Below, piece by piece: positions 39,801 to 51,500 of a stretch of DNA of 64,000 bases. Origin of the DNA: Malurus cyaneus samueli. Its lineage: Eukaryota; Chordata; Aves; Passeriformes; Maluridae. The notes below the pieces were generated by a model. The model saw nothing but the letters and a program-made list of their open reading frames with translations. It made no database searches and was not told the origin of the DNA. Each line of letters begins with the position of its first letter. Within the stretch, counting starts at the first letter, position 1. The translations under genes were made by a program, and so were the position numbers. The stretch is from the NCBI GenBank assembly GCA_009741485.1, contig CM019214.1, forward strand, positions 23,458,267 to 23,522,266, written 5' to 3'.

Positions 39801-41834
39801 CAGAAGACCTTTAGATTCTGGCACATGAAAGTATGGAGGTACACCTACCAATTACATCACTGCCACTGAAAGTTGTACCGTGTCATGATGCATTAGTAGT
39901 CAGGTGGAGAACTACTCCCAGGAATCTTAGAGCTGTTAGGAAAGTGTTTAATGATCTCATCTGATGATTTACAAACTAAGCATGCATGCCTCAGGAAAGT
40001 CTCTTTAGTAGGAACATGATGTTACTATTTTACTCAAATAATTGCACTGCTACAGCTCTGTGATTTCACTGTTTGGTTCTTTAAAGTAACAACTCCATGG
40101 AATTAGAAACTGGCAACATTTGTGCTTAGCAGCTTCTGTTAATTTGTCCCACTCTGTTAGTTCAATAAAGGGATGTGAACACAAATGGAAGTTCGTCTTT
40201 AAAGACAGACCAACGATGGTCAGTTACAACGTGAGAGAAGGCTGCTACAGTACTGCTGACAAAAATCAACTGCCGGACTGTTTACACTGCTTTGCAAAAT
40301 CTCGGAGCTGAAGGGTAGCTTTGTTGCTCTGAAGGTTTCTGCTTAGATGGCTTAGCAAGGTCTTGCCCTTAGCTGCAAGCTACAGGATTACACTTTGAGA
40401 TTTTTCACTTCATTTAAGCACTTATAATCAGGAACTTCTGGAAATTCCTGTGACAACTGACTGCCAAGCCCTGACAATGAGTACTTAAGCTTTCACTATT
40501 GCTTGAACACAACTGTGGCTTAACAAAGAAAGAATTGTAAAAAACCCTCAACTTTCCCATCCACTAAATACTTAGTTTCAAATACCCATGACTATTTTTA
40601 AAGACATTCTTGACAACTTAACTGAGGAGTTCCCTTCTCTGTAGCTAAAAAGGAGTCATGTAATACTTGGAGTATCAAAAGTGAAGCTACATCACTAAGC
40701 TGGGTTGAGCTTACAAAGCTCAGCTCTCTCATTTACTGTTTTTCTAGCCCGTGTTTTGCATTTAATATGCATCAGTTCACTCCTGTTACCAGTATGAGAA
40801 GATGCCTTGGACTGAAAAACATCACCACTTAATACTTCTAGAAGACACACATACAGAATGTGAACCTTCTCCTGAGAAAAAAAAATCTGAAACATCAGTA
40901 TTCCTTTGAGTCAAAGAGTATCTTCCACTTTTCCTGACAGACTTTTATTGTCAGAGAGAGTTCACACTGGAGATGTCAACTATTAACTCTGTTTGCAGAG
41001 GAAATGAATAGCAAAACTCTGACAACCTCAGAAAAATTGTGAAAAGCAATAGGAACGTTTTATTTACATAAAGCAGAGATAAAAGGAAGCAAATTATTGT
41101 GATTTGAGATTTTCTAACCTTTCTGCCCCTCCTGAAGGTAATGGGAAAAAATTGATTAAAAATTACTATCTGAGCATGTAGTCCTGGCCATTCTCTGCCT
41201 GGAAGTACAAGCAATATCTTGCTCAAGCCAGCAAAGGGAGGAATAGAAACGTTGCCCAATATTATTTAAACTATTTGAGATAGGCCAAAACCACTGAGCA
41301 CCTAGTATCAGCAGACAATCATTTGACTCAGGGATTGAGCAAGTTAATCTTCTGACACTGGAGCTAGGTTAACATCCAAGGAAGGAGTTTCCTCCAGGAT
41401 CTACCAGTGAGATCAGCCCTATCTCTAAATTGTGTGGGAGTAGACCTGTCAAACCTGAAGCAGCTTTAGTATGCAGTGAGTCTTCATGAGGTCTTGAAAT
41501 CTGGTTAAGAGACCTGATCTGGTTCTCCACCTCCAATAAATACTCCATAAATCTGAGGGTGGACTCTGGAAGACAGGGCTGAAAGGTACAAAGTTTTCTT
41601 CCTCACATGGTATCACTATAAGTTAAAAGGTTTGACATGTCATGAAGATAAACTGCCTCCTCTTAGCATTTGTGAAACTCCACATTCAAATTAAGAATTA
41701 CAATTGGTTGTATAACTTAGATCCTTTCTATACCTGTCTTAAGATTTCTAAAAAAAGCTTACATTTTAAATGTATAAATAGGCATGTTTACAGTTCAATA
41801 GCATTATTTTAAAGAGTACACACTTAATTCATTA

Positions 41835-41862
41835 TACTCCAATAATTATGATTATTGGAGTA
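41835..41862. other. Perfect 12-bp hairpin 3' of FANCB
   Basis: TACTCCAATAAT, a TATG loop, then ATTATTGGAGTA: a perfect 12-bp inverted repeat. It lies about 230 bases beyond the FANCB stop on the minus strand, so it may fall in the 3'UTR or just past it. Confidence 0.75.
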
Positions 41863-42044
41863 GGAATTATTAGAAATACCTTAAAAATATATTTTCAAAA
41901 TCTGTAACAAAATAATGACTCAATCTTTAATGTTAAATTCTTGCCAAAGTTATCAATCAGAATACCAGCATTCATCTGTAGAAACAACACAGAAATGCTA
42001 TAGAATACAAAGCAATACAAGTACCCATGAAAATATAAATATTA

Positions 42045-42050
42045 TTTAAT
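42045..42050 (-). terminator. FANCB: Candidate poly(A) signal of FANCB (ATTAAA)
   Basis: On the minus strand ATTAAA lies about 45 bases after the stop. Another ATTAAA complement is at about 41925-41930. No AATAAA was found very near the stop, so the actual 3' end is uncertain. Confidence 0.3.
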
Positions 42051-42094
42051 AGTGTAATTTTAATTAAATTCCAAATAAATTTAGTTAATAGTTT

Positions 42095-42515
42095 CTAAGA
42101 CTTGCTCAATTTGCACATAATCATATCTGAACTCAGTTGAGCTTCAGCTATTTTCAAAGCAATTTTCTGGTAAAGGGCACCATTCATTGTTTGGTTCATG
42201 CTTTGCACACTCTCTTCCTGCTCATTCTGAAACTTCTTCCTGAATTGCTGGACTCCTTCCACAGTGTCCAGTAAAGAAGCCAGAGGAGCATTACTGATTT
42301 CTTTGTCAGCCTCATTCCCCCATGTCAAGCTATTTTCAGCTTTAGTTTCTTTTAAGAAAAGAGAATTCTTCAAGATGAGCATTTCCTTTTCCAGAGCCAG
42401 TGCTAACTGTTCTGTAAGTTCTCCTTTGCTTCCAGATCTCTGGAGTGTTACACTGCAGCTTGGAGGGAGAATTCTAGTAAGGCTGTGAAGGCACTGGAAC
42501 AAGACAGTCAGATTT
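42095..42515 (-). CDS. FANCB: FANCB terminal coding exon 8 (residues 723-862)
   Basis: 421 nt including the TAG stop at 42097-42095. Acceptor TTTGTTTTACAG|AAATC. It encodes [20 protein letters not shown], then a charged, poorly conserved middle, then the C-terminal helix [19 protein letters not shown] ending KLSKS. The open frame continues upstream of the acceptor by chance, which is why the exon looks longer if splice sites are ignored. Confidence 0.96.
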
Positions 42516-45500
42516 CTGTAAAACAAAGTTATGTTGGTGTCAAAAAAAATACAGTCGGTAGTTTCCACCTATCACAGAAACATCCCAGTTGGATAAAAGA
42601 TCCAAGTACAGGAATAAAAGATACAGAAAATACAGTTAGTCCATAAACATGGGCTCCCCCCCACAAAATGGGATCAAAAGTTAATAATACCAAGTAAACT
42701 AACTTTTCAAAAAGAACCAAAAGTCTTGAGATTTGGAATTTTACTAATTGATTTCTTAAACATTTCAGCCTTTCTTCTTAGATAAAGGAAATTAAATCCT
42801 AATTTGGGGAAAACACTGAACCTTTCTATAAAATACAGACTCCTAAAGGTTATACCTTTTCTTTTTTCTTTATTTTTTTAGCTTGATATCTTCAGAAAAG
42901 CAACATTTGTCAATATTCCAGAAGTACTTTTTATGCTACAAGCCTTATCTAGCTAAGTAATAAATTAGAGCAGTATTGGTAACTTGCTTAGCCTGGTTTA
43001 GAAAATTTTAAAAACATTTGTCCATGAATCTACATAAGAAAGGAAATCACTGAGATACTTCAGATTATTTCCTTTTCATAATCATGGTAGATAGGAAATA
43101 AATATAGCAGAAACATGTACAAAATGAGACTAAATTTATGTTGCAATACTAAACTAAAAAATTATTTAACAATAAATTTAAATTTAGTATAACTTGGGAT
43201 TTGTGGTTTGTTTTTTAGTTTTAATATCCTCAAAAGGATTTTTCTTAAATTAACACAAAATGAAGAAAAAAAAATATATTATAGTAAGAATAATGTAATG
43301 AAAAAGGAATATAAAATTATGATGCAGCAAAATGAAGAGAAGAAATAGTACCAAGCAGATATTAATGGAGACTAGACTTATTTGTAACTCAGTGTTCTAG
43401 CCCAGACAAAATTAAACAATATAGTTCAGGTTCTGCCATAGTTCTGATCTGAAAACAGTTCTGTTATTGCTGATTTTTATCATAGCATCATATTGGCAGC
43501 CTGTTGGTTATGATTTCAGCTACTGTTTATGATACCCATAAGAAAGAGCACCAAGATAAAAAACCGGGTATGGAAGATGAATAAAAGCTATACTTTTCAG
43601 TGATTTTACCTGCAAAATACTGTTAGAACTCCTTCAAATGGATTTTTCAGGGTCCAGTTAAAAATGGTACCATAGACATTTCCTGCTTTATGACAGAATA
43701 TGTTGTCCTGGCATTCCTTAAATTGTGTGCACTCCATTTCTTCCAGTAGCCATGAACGGACTGGAGTCAACGTGCAGTCAGAAGACACAACCTCAAAGGA
43801 GAATCTCACTGATACTGCAAGGACAGCAAGTATATCTTCCATGGAACCTGCAAGAAAACACAGTAAAAAGATATTTGACCTCTATATTTTGACCATGCTT
43901 CATGACTTAAATGAGCGTAGATTTTTGGCTCACACACCCAGTTTTTCATGAAGCATTTGCACCTGAATTCAGACATTCTTTGGGATTTTTATTCTCACCT
44001 AAATTCTTATCCCTCCTTTAGTCAAGCAAAATAGTTTCCAATAGATTATTGGAGCACCACCCATATAATAAAAGCTCTCAAGTCAAACATCACCTTGCCA
44101 AAAGAAGGCTATTAATAGCCTCCTGTGATAGCAAGATGACATGTTGGCTTTAGCAATGACAGCATTAAAGGAAGAAAAATTAAAATTCATTGCAAATAAT
44201 AGGATAGTTCATTACCTGAACAAAAGCCCAGTTCAAAATCAATTTAATCAGGAATATTAAAAGAAATGAAAATAAATGACCTCAATATACATGAGGATGA
44301 GGAAGAGCTTAAATTATTTTGGTATTATTTAAGAGGTAGTACTATGTCAGAAAAAAACCCCTTATGTATCCATTACAGGAAGAATCTTATTTATAGAAAA
44401 AAACATAGACTTCATCATTCTGTACTCAAACTTATCTTCAAAATTATCCTTTCCAGATAACCTTCATCACCAATGCTGGCAAAACCTTACAGCAACTCAC
44501 TGAATACTTCTTTTTATTTTGAAAAATGTTCCATCTCCAATTCACCCAGCTTTTAGTTCCCAAAAGGTCTACGCAGCTCGTGTTCAGAAAGCCCGATGTG
44601 ATTACACCTCGAAAACTTAGCTTGGCATTGCCTAGAGTAAACAGAAGACTCAAATATATACATTTATAAATGCAAAGTATATAAATCCATTTACCTGTAC
44701 AATAACTATTATCCCTTAGCATCTTCACTGAATATCTGTCATTTGAAAGATCTTCCAGACTTAACAAAATTTTCCCACAGAGTACAGTAATCTTTTTGCT
44801 CTGCTGTAAACTGTCCTTCTGGTGGGTTTGCTTCCTGGCATGCAGAAGAACTACGCAGCACACACGATGAAACGCCAGCAGTGGTGAAAGGCTGGTGACA
44901 GCAATGACCGCCTTTGCTCCATCCAGCTGAATCCTTGAACATCTTTTAGGAAGCTCTTTTTTCAGATCAATCTTGCTATGCAAGTCCAATTTTATCTTTT
45001 TTGGAGGAGGTTCAATTTGATTTGAGGAGACAGCCAGGGCTGAGAAGGCTTTATTCAGCTTAATGATTTTACTTTGACACTTGATAATTGGAGAAATCGA
45101 AGAGAAGTCTTGATCCATCACTAAAGATAAACTGACATCTCTCAGTGACCTGTGAAAAATCCATATGACTGCACTCCCAGTTCATATTTTTACCTTCTGA
45201 CAAATAACCACAACTCTACAGATTATATATAGACATTTAAGACTATAATAAATCCCAATACCATTCCAGGTTAAGTCATAGACTTTGCAAAGAGCCTGTC
45301 TTTCACATGACTGTTTCATTTAAACTTAGTATAAAGATTTTCAAAACGTGGGCTGAGTTTTCAAAGAGCTTCCAGATGTTAAATATCTCATTTCAACCAA
45401 AGAATTTGGATGTTTAATTCAGCCAGAAAAAGTTGAAAATTCTACATAACCTATACAGATACTCTGTGACATTTATAAATTATTTTTCAAAGATTTAACT

Positions 45501-48500
45501 TTCTTTTAAATAAAAAATTGCAGCAAGTATCAACTCTGCCCTTTCGAGGACTAAAAGCTCTTCTGATGCTCAATATTTTTACAGATATTCAAACAAAATT
45601 GAAAGTAGAGCAAAATAAAAGGTTTAAGATACCATTACCTTGAACATGCAGCAATTTCCTGAAATGTACGAAGTATTTTATTTATTCAACACAGGGTTTT
45701 TTCAATGAAATCCTAACATTAATGTTTCAGATCCTCTCTCATGAATATATTATTCTGTCAATCAATTCAATCTCAAGATGTCACTGACATTTTAAAGTCT
45801 TATGAATGTCTAATTTTCTTTACAGAGAAGTATCACCACCTTATAAATGCAATCTATGATATCACTGCAATCTTGCATTAGTAGCAAGCACAAAAATAAC
45901 CAATAAAGAATTACAGTGCTGGGGATGGAAGGAAAGCAAACCCTTTTTCCCATAAACACAGGTTGCTGTACACGGTACTGAACTGGAGCCCAGAAGACCC
46001 AGGTTCTGCTGCTGGCCTGCCAGGTAACCTTGGTCAATTGGCTTCTTCAAAGATCCTTTCTCAACTGTAAAAATGAGGGAGAAGGCTAGCTTACTGCTGT
46101 TTTTTTTAAATCTTCTGAAGGTCTCTGAAGCTACATGGGAATGAAACATTTCTCTTTTAAAATAACCCACAGACATTACCATCAAAGCTAAAAGAACAAG
46201 CACTAAAATGGCAAAAAACAATCTCTTGCCTCAGTAGCTCTTAAGAGAGGCTGTCAAGAGGATGAGGTCAACTCTTTTGTAAAGTTACAGCAATCTGGCA
46301 GTTGAGAAAGAATATACCCACAGCTCCAGCAGAATGGCCAGAGGGCCTAACAGGTCAGTGCCATCACAACCACCTGAATGAATTCCAGTGGCATCAGCAA
46401 TCTTTGAGCTCAGCCTAACACAGTCTCAGCTACACTGCTTGTGGGAACTTGGGTCAAAAGGTAAGGTCTGACTCCACTGAAGGCTGCATTACACAATTCA
46501 CATTGTAACTTTATGTTTTATGTAATCCTGTTTTCTCAAAATGTGTTTCAAATTAGTTGCCTCTCTAAGGGTAAGGGTAAATGACATAAGTAGTATTTAC
46601 AACTAGAACTGAGTAATTAAAACAAACAAATAAACAATTTAAAAGATGATAATAAAAATAAACAAATTATTTCGAAAGTTTAAATGTTGTATGGCTGATT
46701 GTTCCACATAATTTACACATTATACAAGCTTTGCAAATGTTTTGATTAGATACTTGACTAGAAGAGTTTAACTCAAAAGCTAAGTACTTGTTTAGTTGAC
46801 AAGAGAATTTAATATGTTTTCTTTTGTGCTTCTTGGAGCAAGTTACTTATTAGGAATGGCAAGTTGTCAACAGTAAAGCATCAGGGACAGAGCTTTATGT
46901 ACTTATAACATGTACTGATGTCAGCATTGCCATGTCAACATGGGCTATCAAGAACACTAACTTCTGTCAAAGAAAACTCTATAGTAAAGTGTCCAGTAAT
47001 GTGGCAATTAAACCCACACAACTGATACCCGGCTATACAAAGTATTTTTATACACAGCGCTAGAGAGAGATAAACAGCAGCAATAATACTAACAAAGACA
47101 CATTTGAAACACTTTATATACAGATGTTGAAAATGAGAAAGTTCAAATTTACTGCAAAGCTTAACCTACATATTCATTTTCTATAAAGCTACCCAAGAAA
47201 TTGTTAGATAAATGTATATACTCACAAGTAAAATGATTCAGTTAGCTTTACTCCAACTACCAGGCTGTCACCCACCACACGCTGCCACAATCCCTCTGTG
47301 AAGTGCTCTGGGACTTTAGATGCCAATGATGTCTCTTTACTAAGAGAATGAGGAGGATTTTCTGCATCATCCCAGAGAGAGACAAGACCTTCCTTACAGA
47401 AAAATGTGGGATTTTAGATAGATTAAGTAGAGATATTGGTTCTTTTTATACTGCATTACTTCATGTTTTACCACAAATGACTGCTGGTAGAGCTTTTTAG
47501 AGACATAAAATGAAATATTATATATAAACTAGTTTATTCTCTACAACAAATAGAATTGAATTTTCTTAAAGCACACGATATCATCATGCAAAGTGCAACT
47601 TGTTCTCTCTTTGTAAACATCACATGTTGAAATCTTGACCTACCGTACAATTCATTGCTCAAAGAAGACTTAAGGTACTAGAATTTATCTTATGTTATCA
47701 GTTTTAATTGGTCAATACATTGTTGTCCAAACCTGGCAAACTTGAAAGGTATTGCAACGGTAACTGAAAGGGAGACCAACTCCATTTCAGTTAAATTAGG
47801 AGGCTTCTGTTGAGCAACATATAAGGATAAAATTTTCCCAACCTCCACCACCTCCTTAGCCCACAGTTCACTCTGGCCCTATTATAAAATCAATTTTGAT
47901 CACACAGTTCTATGACAGCTCCTTTTTTGGAACACATCAGATTGCAGACAGATATTCAATATCTAGGCAACTGTGCCAATTAGAACTGTACACTCCCCTC
48001 ATGTTTGTCGCTAATTCTGTTGAAGATTACTCCTCCATACCACCCAGTTGTCAGGAGCTATTGTGCACGACAATTTGAAGTAGAGACAACTAAATTTACT
48101 CCTGACTACATTTACTGGCAAATTAAGAAAGTGAACCAAACTTAAAAAGCAGATTAATGAGTTTTGATAGCAGCAACCCCAACGGGTGAAAGTGAGAAGT
48201 GATTGAGGGCAGCACCCTCTACAAATGGCTCAGCAGAATTCAGAAAGGATCCAGCCCATCTTCTGCATTTTACCTCTTTTGCACTTGGTAGAATATGGGC
48301 TCTTTCTTCAACAAGATCTATTAATGCTCTGCAAGACTGAAGAATAACCCTCTTTTGGAGACCTAAATGCTGCTGTAGCTCTCGAACAGAAGTCCAACCA
48401 GCCTGTAAAAGATAATCATTTGACTTAGGTCTACTGCACATAAGAAAGGACATTTAAGCTCTCAAAATATCTTTTCAGCTTCCCATTTGTATGCAAGTAT

Positions 48501-51500
48501 CACAAGTAATGTTTCTAAAAAATGTTCAAGTCAGACTACTCTGTTCCCAAAATGTGAATCTCAGAATCTTGGTCTTTCAGTATTAAACCTGGAGTTTAAG
48601 ATAAATATTTATGGTAAACTTTATCCAATTATGTAGATATTGACCTATATTGTTGTAGCTATCTTTCATTATTAATCTTGCTTCACTTTTTCATGAATAG
48701 AAGTTTCATTTTCTTCTCAAGATTTATATTGATTATTGGTGAAATGAATATATTGAAGAGATGACAGATTTACAAAGAGACACACATGTTGTCTATGTCT
48801 CAGTTACACAAAACATAACGAAAAAATGCCCCAAAAAACCAACCAAGACAAACCAAAGAAAAAAAGCCACAATCCAAACAAAATAAAGAAGAAAATCACA
48901 CCAGCTTCTCAGGTTTTAAGAAAGCTCCTTCTCAAAAACTATTCTCTGGAGAGCAAGATCCTGAGAAGTCCAGTGCTGCCAAACTCATCCCGGAATGCAA
49001 AATCAAACTTTCATCTTCCCCATCCCCTTGGAAAACCCCCCCAAACACATAACACACATAACATCATAAACCTTATAAAAAAACACATAAGTCTGAATTA
49101 GAAAGCAGTTCTTGTTAAGTGAAGTGACATCCTCTGCTCAAGCTGCGGTGGCAAAGGACATTTAGACCAGCAGCACTCTCATGAAAAGTTCTGTAAAAAA
49201 AGTCACTTATCAAACTATGAATCTAAGCACTTGATTCCAAGCAATAATACAGCGCCAGGCTTGAGTCAGGACACAAAAAGGAAGAGTTAAGAACAAAGAT
49301 GGGTCTACAATACCTTCCTAATTTATGTCATCAGAAAATTAAACCATCATTTACCCCCATTGGAGCCAACTACTGAATAAACTGAAAAGCAGAAAGCAAA
49401 TGGGGAATCATAGACATGGAAGCAGTCAAAATGGCCAAAAATTCACTGTTGTATGCTTGCTGACCAATCTCATTTTTGTAAGTCCACTTTCCTCATAAGC
49501 AACACAAGAAGGAGACCTGAAATTTACCACATGACAAACCCAAGACTGAGTTGTGCCCCTATCAACTCTCTCTGTCACAAGTGATAGGCACATCTTTTGC
49601 TATATGGCAAGATGTACTGCACTACAAAGCATCTGCAGGAGTTCCAAGTTCTGTGCTGTGAGACTAAGAAAATAAAACTAGATCACCTTAGAACAGAAAA
49701 TAAACATGACCATAGAAACATGGCAGTCCAGAGCCAAAGACAATAGAGCTGTGAGTAAATCCAGAATTATAGTCCTTACAAAACTGTCAAGTATTGGGAG
49801 GAGAACAGATGAGTGGACATTTCTTTATTTCTGCCAAAATATCCAACTAAAACCTTGAGAAACCCTATAACCTCAGCTGCTGCAATGTAACTGCAGTATG
49901 CTGCCAAAAGATGTCTTCCTCAGAAGATAACAAAACACATGTTAAAGTGAAAAAAATCTTCAATGGAGAAAAGGCTGGATTCAGGCCCAAAAGACTGTAT
50001 ACAAAAATAAACAGTTCAAAAACACACAAACTGATTTTTCAGTTTCACTTCCTGAAATTATAAATTATAAATTGCAAAATGCAATTTATATATATTACTG
50101 TGTTTAACTAAAATGCAACTTATACAGTGGACTGTAATTCATTCCTGCCAAGTTCTCACATAGCTAAGAAAACAGCTGTGCAGATTTGAAGCAAGGGTTA
50201 AGCAACAAGGATAAAAAAGGGCTGCATCTGCTATTTCATTTTGCTCCAAAGCACAAGATTCCATGGAGACTGCAAAAACATGATTTGATTGCAAATTTCT
50301 AGAATACCTGAATTTTGATGATAAGTATCAAGAGGCACCACTCCAAGACTACATAACCTTTGGAAATTCCCAAGCTAAGCAGAACCCATGCACTATTGCT
50401 TCAAAACAAGCATCCTTGAAATTCAATTATACATCAAATTATAAAAGCCAGCAAGGGCACTTCACTGTTCAGCAAATGTAATATGGAACAATGGGGATTT
50501 CAACAAGGAAGCAACAGTAAGGTTAAAAAGAAAGATCTGCACCTACTTCTAAATCCTTCAGGTTGACAATTTCAAAGATTTACAGCATTAAAGTACAGTA
50601 AATTTCTAAATTGCTTACAATGCTTGTGCAGCCACATGGGTTTGAAAACTAGACATTGAAAAGATCTAAAAGTACAGAATAACTTAGGTCTTATGAAGGA
50701 GTCTGTAAGAACTATATCAGCACATGATAGATAAAATATTCAGCCAGAGGCTTGTTTCCAGAAGAACCAGTTGAAAATGAAAACCAGTTGAAAATGAAAA
50801 AGAAAAGATTATTCATTTGATCCTGACACAGATTCGCAGAGCTACTGAAAGCCGGTTGGTGTATTGATAGAACAAAGTTATGGAACATAGAACATACAGC
50901 TGTCAATGGTAGAGTGGAATCATGGAAGGAGCAGCAAATGAAAGACAGAAACTAATTTCTGTTTTGTAGAAGAGGGAAGCAATGTAATGAGGAGGGCAAG
51001 AATGCAGCAGTAAAGTCAATTTTAAAATATGACTGTCAAAAAGGAAAAAAAAACGCAGAAGCAGAAAAATATGCATTTGGTAGGAAAACAGCACTTTGGC
51101 CTAAAGCCAATGGGCCTCTAACATGTAGACTGTAAAAGTGCAAGGTTGGAAGTACCTCAAGAGGTCCTCAGAATTAATCCAGCTTCTATTTCCTTGTGCC
51201 TTCCAAGAAGGAAAAAACCACTTTGTCCACTTTCCTCCTGACAGCTTTTATTTTTTGAATGATGCACAATATCTCTTTAGACATCTTGTCTGTTATCAGA
51301 ACTAGACAAGTGTTTTCTTTTTCATTCTTTTCCTCATATGTCCTCCTTTTATTTAGTTATTTATTAACTGGCAAACTATTGGCCAGTTAAGAAAAAATTA
51401 ACAAAATTAATTTGCTTCATTTTTAAAGGCTGGAAATAAAGTTGCCACAATACCCACATAGTTTTCACTAATTATCTCATGACAGGAATAATTACTTCCT

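Larger units (their letters stand above)
25700..41830. other. Intergenic DNA, CR1 to 3' flank of FANCB
   Basis: No gene was recognised in this largely AT-rich block. It holds simple repeats (28610-28647, 32017-32035, 36815-36836), a GC-rich patch with long overlapping open frames at 29280-29780, and a small CpG-containing patch at 37290-37450. The convergent arrangement of GLRA2 and FANCB makes this a terminator-facing interval, not a promoter interval. Enhancers may lie here but cannot be read from the sequence. Confidence 0.55.

Noticed and set aside
44444..44694. Continuation of the FANCB exon 6 frame past its donor
   Set aside because: Conserved sequence stops exactly at TGTACAG|GTAAAT, and the next conserved exon continues in matching phase.
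45862..46221. 119-codon open frame with a hydrophobic start inside a FANCB intron
   Set aside because: Its second half overlaps a MIR-like remnant. The hydrophobic first half comes from AT-rich DNA, and there is no support for a gene.
50066..50090. 11-bp inverted repeat TATAAATTGCA/TGCAATTTATA in a FANCB intron
   Set aside because: Short palindromes are expected by chance in DNA this rich in A and T. No other sign of function was found.
51140..51240. Possible CR1 3' remnant (AGGTTGGAAGTACCTCAAGA)
   Set aside because: The opening resembles an inverted CR1 tail, but the following sequence does not hold the pattern well enough to annotate it.
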